A stretch of DNA of 9,605 bases from an uncultured Flavobacteriales bacterium (lineage in GTDB: Bacteria; Bacteroidota; Bacteroidia; Flavobacteriales; BACL11), in assembly GCA_913047525.1 (NCBI GenBank), contig CAJWUS010000044.1, positions 1 to 9,605 on the forward strand, given 5' to 3'. Position numbers and translations under genes: made by a program. The notes under the pieces are model-generated. The model searched no databases. It was not told the DNA's origin and worked only from the letters and a program-made list of their open reading frames with translations. Shown piece by piece: positions 1 through 7,133 of the stretch (its first letter is position 1; each line of letters begins with the position of its first letter).

Positions 1-213
1 CATTCTGAGTCTATTGATTTGAGGTCATAGGTACGGTGGTTATTTAAAGATGTAAGCACCATTCTTTTCCTATGGCGCAGTATAGGGGTACTATCCACTA
101 ACACACTTTTTATAAGATTTTTCCTTCCTATATATTAAACCACCATTGATTCATGTATTGTTTGAACATAGATCTCTGATAAAACACGGATTTATGGCTC
201 TAGGTATTTTTCT

Positions 214-864
214 TTAGTTACCTTCATTCAATGAAAATTTAATTTTTTCCCAGTTTTTTATAAACTGTCTACCTATTTTAACAATTTCTAAAGCACTCTT
301 GCCTGGTTTGTAAAGTGCTGAACCAATTCCAAATCCTGTCGCACCTGCCAAAACATAAGACTCTATCGAATCTGGTTCAATTCCTCCAACCGGGAAAAGC
401 ATTGTATTTTCAGGTAAAATAACTTTCCATGATTTAAGAATTTTGGGAGTTATCATTTCTGCAGGAAATATTTTCAATCCATCTGCACCTGCCTCTATAG
501 CAGAAAGTGCTTCAGTTGGTGATGCTACTCCTGGGAAACAAATAAGATTTAGCTTTTTTGCCATTGCGACAATTTTTAAATCAAAGTGTGGCATGACTGC
601 TAACTGTCCCCCTGCATCAGAAAGTAATTGAAGTTGTTTTATATTAAAAATTGTACCAGCTCCAATTATTGCTTCCTCTTTTAATTTTAAAGCTAATTTC
701 TCAATACTCTTAAAAGCCTCAGGAGAATTGAGTGGGATTTCAATAATACGGAATCCAACATCAAAAAGTTTACAACCAATTTCTAAACATTCTTCAGGTC
801 TAATACCACGTAATATAGCAATTAAAGGCAGTTTTTTTATCAAGTTTTTTTGAATTTTTTCCAT
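214..864 (-). CDS. dgoA: 2-dehydro-3-deoxy-6-phosphogalactonate aldolase (KDPGal aldolase)
   Basis: A 216-residue class I aldolase of the KDPG/KDPGal family, predicted to be cytoplasmic. It would cleave 2-keto-3-deoxy-6-phosphogalactonate to pyruvate and glyceraldehyde 3-phosphate, the last step of the De Ley-Doudoroff pathway. Visible family motifs are LIAILRGI (residues 14-21), IEIPLNSP with the catalytic Glu42, GAGTI (68-72), GLKIFPAE with the Schiff-base Lys131, and FPVGGI (157-162). The motifs resemble E. coli DgoA (about 205 aa), in particular IEIPLNSP, more than Eda. The ATG at 864 follows the kinase stop codon by 4 bp, so translation is probably coupled; the Shine-Dalgarno signal is weak (a TAAG overlapping the upstream stop). 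It is the last gene of the operon. KDPG as a second substrate cannot be excluded from sequence. Confidence 0.93.
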   Translation of the reverse strand: MEKIQKNLIKKLPLIAILRGIRPEECLEIGCKLFDVGFRIIEIPLNSPEAFKSIEKLALKLKEEAIIGAGTIFNIKQLQLLSDAGGQLAVMPHFDLKIVAMAKKLNLICFPGVASPTEALSAIEAGADGLKIFPAEMITPKILKSWKVILPENTMLFPVGGIEPDSIESYVLAGATGFGIGSALYKPGKSALEIVKIGRQFIKNWEKIKFSLNEGN

Positions 865-868
865 CTAC

Positions 869-1804
869 TTATTTTAAAAAAGCTGTTTGAGCGATCTGAA
901 AAAGCCCTTTTGTAACAAGGTTGTATTTTTCCAACTTAACTTTTACCCCTGCTATTTCAAAAGCTATTTTATAAAGATTACATAAAGATTTTTCTCCATT
1001 TAATATTATCGTTTCTTCTTTATTACTTGAATTTTTGTAATAGATGCTTATACCATCTTTAATTTCATTTCCAATGATTATTCCTGAAAGATAAGAGTGA
1101 ATCCCTTTAGGCTTAACTTTTTCAAATAGCCCCATAGTACGTGCACTAAAAGTCTCCTTAAGAAATCCATATGAACTATTTAAGGACTGTTTACAGCCAA
1201 TTATAAAGTCGTCTCTGTTGAATGATTTACCATCCATTAACCTATTAATGATACTGTGCTTTGCCATCAAAGCAAAAATTTCACCTGTCATAAATGTCGT
1301 AAAATTTTCTATCATGCCTTTATTTATAAAAACCCACTTGCTATGAGTGCCTGGCAAAATACATAAACCAACTTTATGTTTGCTCCATACTAGACCTGCT
1401 ACTTGTGTTTCTTCTCCGCGCATTACATCTGGGATACCATTTTCAAAGATTTGTATCCCGGGAACTATAGCCATAGACAGCGGATTACTAATGATCTTAG
1501 AGTTTATTGTTAAATAAGTTAAGTTTCGGGCTAACTGTTCTGTTCCTGTAGGGCAATCTAAGTATGGTACTTCCATCCATCCTTGACGACTTCCAATCAT
1601 CCCAGAAGCTATTACTGGAATACTTCCATGTTCTTTAATCCAAGAACCCAGCAGTTGATCAAATACATTTATGTATTGAGAATCATCTATATTTAATATG
1701 CCAAATTCTTCATCTATGCTATCAATCTCAATTCCCGAAGAATCCAGCAACCACCCCCTGAAACGGGTGCTTCCCCAATCAAGGGCTATCAGACATGGCT
1801 TCAT
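869..1804 (-). CDS. dgoK: 2-dehydro-3-deoxygalactonokinase
   Basis: A 311-residue DgoK-family sugar-acid kinase that would use ATP to phosphorylate 2-keto-3-deoxygalactonate at C6 in the cytoplasm. The N-terminal nucleotide-binding motif ALDWGSTRFRGW is at residues 7-18. Other family blocks are SGMIGSRQGWMEVPY (67-81), MRGEETQ (128-134), PGTHSKWV (151-158) and FMTGEIF (171-177). Length is normal for the family. Two starts are possible: a GTG at 1807 followed directly by an ATG at 1804. I chose the ATG; neither has a strong ribosome-binding site, because the nearest purine block (GAGG) is about 18 nt upstream. It sits 65 bp after the dehydrogenase gene and 4 bp before the aldolase. Together with that aldolase it fixes the pathway as the galactonate branch rather than the Edd/Eda branch. 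Confidence 0.92.
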   Translation of the reverse strand: MKPCLIALDWGSTRFRGWLLDSSGIEIDSIDEEFGILNIDDSQYINVFDQLLGSWIKEHGSIPVIASGMIGSRQGWMEVPYLDCPTGTEQLARNLTYLTINSKIISNPLSMAIVPGIQIFENGIPDVMRGEETQVAGLVWSKHKVGLCILPGTHSKWVFINKGMIENFTTFMTGEIFALMAKHSIINRLMDGKSFNRDDFIIGCKQSLNSSYGFLKETFSARTMGLFEKVKPKGIHSYLSGIIIGNEIKDGISIYYKNSSNKEETIILNGEKSLCNLYKIAFEIAGVKVKLEKYNLVTKGLFQIAQTAFLK

Positions 1805-1869
1805 CACTTACTTTAATTTAACTACCTCTAACTTAAGTAATTTAAGAAATTTTGTAATTTAAATTTATT

Positions 1870-3501
1870 TTAATCAAACAAATTTTCGACATTTTTTTTA
1901 ATTCTGTCGCCAATGTATAAAGATAAAGCCTGAATAGTACTGGTAGGATTTACTGCACCTGCTGTTACAAAAATACTTCCATCGACAACAAAAAGATTTT
2001 TTACATCATGGCAGCGTCCCCAAGAATTAACAACGGAGCTTTCTGGATCATTACCCATACGTGCAGTTCCCATTTGATGCCATCCTGCACGCCACCAAAC
2101 ATCACCCCCTGAAGAAATAATCTTTTTAGCTCCGGCCGCTAATAGGGCTTCCTTTGCTCTCTCTTCACCATGAGTAATCATTTTTCTTGTATTTTCATCA
2201 ACCTGATATGAAATTTTTGGTGCAGGGATGCCATTGTTATCAGTAAGGTTTGAATCAAGAGTTACTGAGTTGCTTTCTCTTGCAAGATCTTCAGTAACCA
2301 CTGTTAAACCAGCTAAATAAGGATACTCGTCCATACTTTTTCTATGCTCCTTGCCCCATGGAATTAGTTTATCTGTCCCATATCCACCTAGAGCATATGT
2401 CATCGGAGTAGTATATCTGCCACTGTGAAGGCCATAACCTCTAACAAAATCACGAGTATTATCGGTTTCATAAAATTCTTGACTAAGAATACTACAGGCC
2501 ATAGGGCCTTTAAAACCATCCATAGGTTCATTGAAAATACCTACTACTCCCGAAAGTGGATGGAACATAAGGTTTTTTCCAATCAATCCGCTTCGATTTG
2601 CAATGCCGTTAGGGAACAACTTAGATTTAGAGTTTAGTAATATTCTTGGTGTTCCAATTCCATTGCAAGCCATCACAACTATCTCTGCTTTTTGTTCTTG
2701 TAAATCGCCTTCTGAATCGTAGTAGAGAACACCTCCAGCCATTCCGTCATTATTTATTGTAACCTCTTTAACACGGCATTGTGTCCTTACTTCCACTCTC
2801 TTTCTTTTAAGCAATGGCCAATAAGTAATATCTACACTTGCTTTTGCACCTGCTGCGCAGCCGAGATCACATGTTCCTGCATTAACACATTTTGAGCGAC
2901 CTTCGTATTCTTGACTAAGGATAGTTGTATCAGATGGCCACCAATGCCATCCAAGCTTATTAAAACCTTTTGCTAAGGTTTGCCCTAATTTGCCAATTGT
3001 AATTGGAGGTAATTCAGTTTTGTAATAGGGATATGCTGGATTACCTGGGAGTCCTGATACACCCATGATATTACTATTAATTCCATAAAAAGGTGCTAAG
3101 GTTTCATAATCTATCGGCCAATCTTTTCCAACACCATCAAGTGATCTCGTTCGAAAATCAGAAGGATGGAATCTAGGCCAATGGCCAAGGTAGTTGATTG
3201 TAGAACCACCGACTGCATTATAATTTACTGGAGTAATTGGAGAATCTTCAGAATTTATTGGATAGTCTTGTGGTAGTTTGCGGACATTAGGATCACAACT
3301 GAATTCAGAATAACGATGTAATTCATAGTCAGATTTAGTACTTGGAAAATTTGTGTGGTCTACCCAATCACCTTGTTCAAGGCAGGTAATACTAACACCA
3401 AGTTCAGTCAGAGAATAAGCAATGGCAGCACCTGATGCACCTGCACCAACAATCAAAACGTCAACTTTAGCATTTTTTGTAATTTCTTTTTTTTTTGGCA
3501 T
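1870..3501 (-). CDS. GMC-family FAD-dependent sugar dehydrogenase, catalytic subunit with cysteine cluster
   Basis: A 543-residue GMC oxidoreductase. It has the N-terminal FAD-binding GAGASG (residues 19-24), the acidic ribose-binding end LEQGDW (near 41-46), and a C-terminal active site with His475 in WHQMGTARMG and Asn518 in AVNPTSTIQAL. Cys205, Cys211 and Cys215 form C-X5-C-X3-C, the spacing of the cysteine-rich region that holds a [3Fe-4S] cluster in FAD-glucose dehydrogenase complexes. No signal peptide is present. Start choice: the small-subunit stop lies at 3506-3504. An AGGAAG Shine-Dalgarno, located in the last codons of that gene, sits 8 nt before the ATG at 3501 but touches the alternative GTG at 3510, so the ATG is preferred. 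From context it probably oxidises the imported sugar at C1 to a lactone or aldonate. Oxidation at another carbon (as in glucoside 3-dehydrogenases) or of a sugar acid (gluconate 2-dehydrogenase) remains possible. Confidence 0.85.
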   Translation of the reverse strand: MPKKKEITKNAKVDVLIVGAGASGAAIAYSLTELGVSITCLEQGDWVDHTNFPSTKSDYELHRYSEFSCDPNVRKLPQDYPINSEDSPITPVNYNAVGGSTINYLGHWPRFHPSDFRTRSLDGVGKDWPIDYETLAPFYGINSNIMGVSGLPGNPAYPYYKTELPPITIGKLGQTLAKGFNKLGWHWWPSDTTILSQEYEGRSKCVNAGTCDLGCAAGAKASVDITYWPLLKRKRVEVRTQCRVKEVTINNDGMAGGVLYYDSEGDLQEQKAEIVVMACNGIGTPRILLNSKSKLFPNGIANRSGLIGKNLMFHPLSGVVGIFNEPMDGFKGPMACSILSQEFYETDNTRDFVRGYGLHSGRYTTPMTYALGGYGTDKLIPWGKEHRKSMDEYPYLAGLTVVTEDLARESNSVTLDSNLTDNNGIPAPKISYQVDENTRKMITHGEERAKEALLAAGAKKIISSGGDVWWRAGWHQMGTARMGNDPESSVVNSWGRCHDVKNLFVVDGSIFVTAGAVNPTSTIQALSLYIGDRIKKNVENLFD

Positions 3502-3503
3502 CT

Positions 3504-3965
3504 TTAACACTTCCTATAGCAAATACCTCTTTTTTTTACAGGTTCAACAAGACATTCTAAAAAATTAGGTTCTTCTTCTGGGACTTCATATCCATTCGGA
3601 TGAGGTGGATTGGAAGAAACCCCGAAATATGGCCTAACCGACGGTTCACTATAGTAGCCCATGTAAGTATGTTTTAAAAATTCTTTAAAGAACAGTGGTT
3701 CCTCATTTTCAATTTTTTTTAAGAAATATATAATGTTTTTTGAATCGATAGAATTTATATTCTTTTTTGTTGAAATAACAAAATCATTAACTCTTGAAAT
3801 CCCGATATTAAAGAGTCTTTTAAGATTCGGCTCTTCTTTCACTTTATTTTCTAAATAATTTATAACACTTACCAATCCAGCAGATGGAATTTTACCATCT
3901 TTACTAGCAGGTATTATCTCTTGAAGTATCAGTTTAAGAAGTTTCCTTTCATCTATGTTCCACAT
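3504..3965 (-). CDS. Gluconate 2-dehydrogenase subunit 3-like small subunit of the FAD dehydrogenase
   Basis: A 153-residue protein of the gluconate 2-dehydrogenase subunit 3 family, the small partner that folds with and stabilises GMC dehydrogenases. The family features are an N-terminal helix with LKLILQEIIPAS (residues 10-21) and the C-terminal block YMGYYSEPSVRPYFG followed by a proline-rich NPPHPNGYEVP stretch (101-129). It lies 2 bp upstream of the GMC gene, whose ribosome-binding site it contains, so the two are made together. Characterised homologues often begin with a twin-arginine signal that exports the complex; here the protein begins MWNIDERKLL, and an in-frame TAA at 3992-3990 rules out a longer N-terminus. 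No Shine-Dalgarno is visible before the ATG. The complex is therefore predicted to stay in the cytoplasm. The C-terminus carries Cys138, Cys149 and Cys153 of unknown role. Confidence 0.8.
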   Translation of the reverse strand: MWNIDERKLLKLILQEIIPASKDGKIPSAGLVSVINYLENKVKEEPNLKRLFNIGISRVNDFVISTKKNINSIDSKNIIYFLKKIENEEPLFFKEFLKHTYMGYYSEPSVRPYFGVSSNPPHPNGYEVPEEEPNFLECLVEPVKKRGICYRKC

Positions 3966-4029
3966 TTGAAGATAATTTGATTCTACTGTTTAAGTTATAT
4001 TTCGTAAATAACCTACAAAATATCTATAT

Positions 4030-5199
4030 TTATTCTTTACTTTGGTCTCTTCTAGAAAGAGCATCAATTGATACTGCTAATAATAAAATTCCACCAGAAA
4101 ACATTAATTTATCTGCTGCGCTTGCTCCTGATAGGTCAAGTCCATTTCCTAATGAACCAATAACTAATGCACCTAATATCGCATTCCAAACACTACCTCT
4201 TCCTCCAAAAAGAGATGTGCCACCAATAACAGCGGCACCGATAGCTTCCAGTAGTAGAGGCCCTCCAGCAAAGGCATTGAATGAAACTGAGGCATACCTA
4301 GAAGCACCTATTATACCCCCAATTGCAGCCATTCCTCCGACAATGCCAAAAGCTGCAACCCTTACACTTTGAATTGAAATTCCAGCTCTGCGAGCAGATT
4401 CAGCGTTGCCTCCAACTGCAAAAAGTGAGCGTCCAAAAGGAGTAGATTTAGTTAACCAGTTAATAAAAAATGTAATTCCTAATAACAAAAAAACAACTAA
4501 AGGGATACCTCGATATGAATTAAGGGTAGCTACCGCTGAGCCAGCTAATACTGCAAAGAACACAATCTTTCCAAATTGGGAAAGAAAAGGTGTTAATTCT
4601 AATCCCATTTTTCTACGATTTTTATTATTCCTATATAAAATCCATACAAAAATTAAGAGACTTATAAGAAAACCAATCCAACCCAAAACCGGAGTGAAAT
4701 TAGTTGTAGTTATGCCCCTTATGAAAGGATCTCTTACATTTATGGCACCATGAATGCCTAAAATCTTTAGCATCAATCCTTGAAACCCCAAAAGTCCAGC
4801 TAGTGTTACCACAAAAGATGGTATTCTCACCCAAGCAGCCAATACTCCTTGAATCAATCCCATTATTATTCCAGCTAAAATTGCGCAAAAACATGCTAGA
4901 GTGGGAGATAATCCGAAATTTGTAGAAAGTACTGCTAAAATAGCTGCACATACCCCTGAAGTAGCAGCAACAGATAAGTCAATATCACCAAGAATTAATA
5001 CGACTGTTATCCCAACAGCTAGGGTCCCAACTACGGCACTTTGCATGAAGAGATAATAAAAATTCCGGCCGCTTAGAAACGCCGGTTCAGCAAATCCGAA
5101 GTAAATCCAAATAGCCGCCAATGCAAATAGTACTGGAGCAACAGACCCTAGTCCAGTTCCTCTGATTCTCTGAAAATTTTTTATAATTGAATTAAGCAT
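4030..5199 (-). CDS. Sugar ABC transporter permease (XylH/RbsC type)
   Basis: A 389-residue inner-membrane permease of the BPD_transp_2 (ribose/xylose/galactose) family. Many hydrophobic segments run throughout, consistent with about ten membrane spans. Recognisable blocks are LGDIDLSV (residues 70-77), the cytoplasmic coupling loop FGRSLFAVGGNAESARRAGI (255-274) and GGTSLFGGRGSV (326-337). A charged stretch NNKNRRKMG (191-199) lies between spans, as in XylH-like proteins. Start choice: TTG (5211), ATG (5202) and ATG (5199) are all in frame. A GGGGGA Shine-Dalgarno lies 4 nt before the ATG at 5199 and too close to the other two, so 5199 is preferred. The gene overlaps the end of the ATPase gene by 8 bp, giving tight translational coupling. 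The exact sugar cannot be read from the sequence. Confidence 0.92.
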   Translation of the reverse strand: MLNSIIKNFQRIRGTGLGSVAPVLFALAAIWIYFGFAEPAFLSGRNFYYLFMQSAVVGTLAVGITVVLILGDIDLSVAATSGVCAAILAVLSTNFGLSPTLACFCAILAGIIMGLIQGVLAAWVRIPSFVVTLAGLLGFQGLMLKILGIHGAINVRDPFIRGITTTNFTPVLGWIGFLISLLIFVWILYRNNKNRRKMGLELTPFLSQFGKIVFFAVLAGSAVATLNSYRGIPLVVFLLLGITFFINWLTKSTPFGRSLFAVGGNAESARRAGISIQSVRVAAFGIVGGMAAIGGIIGASRYASVSFNAFAGGPLLLEAIGAAVIGGTSLFGGRGSVWNAILGALVIGSLGNGLDLSGASAADKLMFSGGILLLAVSIDALSRRDQSKE

Positions 5200-5998
5200 C
5201 ATTTCCCCCAAGAGTCATGGCGGAAACAATTTCTTCTGGAGAAGACTTTGTTGCTTCAAAGATCGCTACATTTTGTCCATGTCGTAATACGGTGATACGA
5301 TCACATACTTCAAATACATCTCTAAGATTGTGTGAGATATAAACAACTGCATGTCCAGTATTTCTAAGTTGCTTTATGACATCTAAAACTTCTCGCGTTT
5401 GAGCAACACCTAAAGCAGCTGTCGGTTCATCTAACAAAACAACAGTAGAGTTTACTCTTGTAGCACGAGCAATGGCAATGGCCTGCCTCTGCCCCCCTGA
5501 TAAATTACTTACTTTTGTTAAAACAGAATCTAGTGTTTGGACCTTAAGTTTTTCAATGGCTTCTATAGTTTTTTGCTCCATGACCAGGGAATTCATTGGC
5601 CGAATAAAGTAAGGTAAAATTTTAAACCATCCACCAAAAACAGGTTCATTACCTAAGAACAAATTAGATGCAACATTTAAATTCTCACATAGAGCTAGAT
5701 CTTGATAAACCACTGAGATTCCAAGATCTGAGGAATCTTGTGGTGACGAAATATTTATTTCAGTACCGTCTAAGAAGAATCTACCATTATCGCTCTTTGC
5801 TGCACCTGCAATTATTTTCAAAAGAGTAGATTTCCCTGCTCCATTATCTCCTACTAGACCCATCACCTCGCCAATCTTTACTTCAAAGTTGACGTTATTT
5901 AAGGCTTCAACAGCTCCGAAATTCTTGCTAACTTTTTCAACTATTAAATGTGGAGATGGTTGGAAATCCTTTCCAACCATCTCTTTTTTATCCTTCAC
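5192..5998 (-). CDS. Sugar ABC transporter ATP-binding protein, single ABC domain
   Basis: A 268-residue ABC ATPase that would power sugar import from the cytoplasmic face. Walker A is GDNGAGKST (residues 50-58), the Q-loop glutamine is near 99, the signature is LSGGQRQ (166-172), Walker B is VVLLDEP (186-192) and the switch histidine is His223. XylG/MglA/RbsA proteins of this transporter class normally have two ABC domains in about 500 residues. This one has a single domain, like rhizobial FrcA, so it must work as a homodimer. The start is a GTG at 5998 with AGGA 7 nt upstream; an ATG at 5980 is possible but lies inside a strong hairpin (5953-5983). The gene follows the binding-protein gene by 28 bp and overlaps the permease gene. 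Confidence 0.92.
   Translation of the reverse strand: MKDKKEMVGKDFQPSPHLIVEKVSKNFGAVEALNNVNFEVKIGEVMGLVGDNGAGKSTLLKIIAGAAKSDNGRFFLDGTEINISSPQDSSDLGISVVYQDLALCENLNVASNLFLGNEPVFGGWFKILPYFIRPMNSLVMEQKTIEAIEKLKVQTLDSVLTKVSNLSGGQRQAIAIARATRVNSTVVLLDEPTAALGVAQTREVLDVIKQLRNTGHAVVYISHNLRDVFEVCDRITVLRHGQNVAIFEATKSSPEEIVSAMTLGGNDA
5953..5983. promoter_or_regulatory. Perfect 14-bp hairpin at the 5' end of the ATPase gene
   Basis: GAGATGGTTGGAAA (5953-5966) and TTTCCAACCATCTC (5970-5983) are perfect inverted repeats around a 3-nt loop. In the sense (minus) transcript the hairpin begins 16 nt into the ATPase reading frame and contains the alternative ATG at 5980. No U-run follows it on that strand, so it is not an ordinary terminator of the operon. 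On the plus strand it is followed by TTTTTT (5984-5989), which makes it look like an intrinsic terminator for antisense transcripts. Its position just after the binding-protein gene suggests a role in mRNA processing, 3'-end protection of the upstream message, or control of ATPase translation. The role is inferred; the repeat itself is seen directly. Confidence 0.7.
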
Positions 5999-6026
5999 TA
6001 TATTTTCCTAAGGAATTTATTTGTAT

Positions 6027-7085
6027 TTAACTCCTGCAAAAAGAAGTTTGAGAAGCTTCTCCTTTACAAACATCAGATTTTGAGATAGAAGGATCGTTGT
6101 CTATAACATATTGTACACCCTTCTCACCTACTGCATTATAAAATCCAACCGGAACCATAGGTACTTCCTTACCTGCAGAGTTTGCTGGTGAGGTACCTTT
6201 GACCACTCCATCAAGAGAACTACCATTAACAAGCGCAACAGTTGCTTTCGCTGTTGCTTCAGCCATTAAATTAAAATCTCTCCATACGCTTTGTGTCATT
6301 TGTCCAAGAAGAATCAGCTGTAATGCCTGAACTGTGCAGTCTAATCCGCTAACCGGCACTTTCCCAGCCATACCCTGTTCTGCAAGAGCAGCTACTGCTG
6401 CACCAGCATTCCCGTCATTGGACGAAACTACACCCTGAACATTATTGTTTAGCTTAGTAAGAGCCTGATCCATTGAGCGTCTAGCAACAGCAGGGTCCCA
6501 CCCTTGAGTCCAGTTTTCATATCCTAAAACACGTTCTCCTGACTGGAATAAAGAACTTAAAACGTCCATTTGTCCATGATAAATTGTAGGAGCATTTGGA
6601 TCGGTCGGAGATCCTTTAAGCATTACAAGTGTGTCGCCATTCTTTGTATTTGCTACAATGTGAGCAGCCTGAGAACGACCTGAAGCCCTCAAATCTGCCT
6701 GCACCCAGAAACTAGTATTCTTTGATTGTACCATGCGATCGTATGCTATTGTTGGTACTCCTTCTTCTGCAGCCATATCTGCAATTACAGCAGCTGCTTC
6801 ACCGTCAATTGGAATGACTACTAGTACTTTAGCGCCTCTTGATAAAGCCTGTTCTGCTTGTCTTTGTTGTCCTGCTGTATCATTGTTTGCATTAAACACC
6901 TCTACTTTTATATTTGGTGCAAACTTTTTCATATGTTTAACATAGAAAGCTGCATCTTGGCTTTCCCATCTAGGATTTACATTTTCGGGTAGTAATATAG
7001 CTACGAAATCTTTTGCAACTACGGTTGGAACGTAAGAAAAAATTATTACGAATCCTATGGCAAGCAATTTTATGAAAATTTTCAT
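6027..7085 (-). CDS. Periplasmic sugar-binding protein of the ABC transporter (XylF-like)
   Basis: A 352-residue substrate-binding protein of the Peripla_BP_4 sugar class, most like XylF. The N-terminus is a classic Sec signal peptide: MKIFIK, a hydrophobic core, and likely cleavage after VVA at residue 24. Two alpha/beta lobes follow. Typical ligand-pocket segments include NPRWESQDAA, IAYDRMV, SSNDGNAGAAV and PVSGLDCT. Two C-terminal cysteines (Cys340 and Cys350) could form a disulfide in the periplasm. The ATG at 7085 has the best ribosome-binding site of the operon, AAAGGG about 5 nt upstream, consistent with the high level needed for a binding protein. The gene is GC-richer than its neighbours (6361-6420 is 55% GC). 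It begins 48 bp after the dehydratase. From the downstream enzymes the ligand is probably a galactose-like monosaccharide. Confidence 0.92.
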   Translation of the reverse strand: MKIFIKLLAIGFVIIFSYVPTVVAKDFVAILLPENVNPRWESQDAAFYVKHMKKFAPNIKVEVFNANNDTAGQQRQAEQALSRGAKVLVVIPIDGEAAAVIADMAAEEGVPTIAYDRMVQSKNTSFWVQADLRASGRSQAAHIVANTKNGDTLVMLKGSPTDPNAPTIYHGQMDVLSSLFQSGERVLGYENWTQGWDPAVARRSMDQALTKLNNNVQGVVSSNDGNAGAAVAALAEQGMAGKVPVSGLDCTVQALQLILLGQMTQSVWRDFNLMAEATAKATVALVNGSSLDGVVKGTSPANSAGKEVPMVPVGFYNAVGEKGVQYVIDNDPSISKSDVCKGEASQTSFCRS

Positions 7086-7133
7086 ATCGACCCTTTCTAA
7101 TAAGGTTAATCATTATGCGTTACACCAAACGGT

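Noticed and set aside
35..60. Imperfect hairpin GGTGGTTAT / GTAAGCACC downstream of the operon
   Set aside because: Has a central mismatch and no U-run on the minus strand, so it does not qualify as the operon terminator; no clear terminator was found in 1-213.
35..145. GGTGGTT (35-41) and AACCACC (139-145) inverted pair in the left flank
   Set aside because: Only 7 bp at about 100 bp distance, expected by chance, and no gene or mobile-element feature lies between.
3977..4372. 131-codon plus-strand frame opposite the 3' end of the permease gene
   Set aside because: Antisense shadow; its Pro/Ala-rich composition mirrors the Gly/Ala-rich membrane segments of the permease.
4700..4951. 83-codon minus-strand frame inside the permease gene
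   Set aside because: Shadow of the permease in another frame; the permease frame carries all family motifs.
6932..6944. ATGTTTAACAT palindrome in the binding-protein gene, partly like the candidate operator
   Set aside because: Only 5-bp arms, within conserved coding sequence, and the spacing differs from the 8-3-8 dyad.
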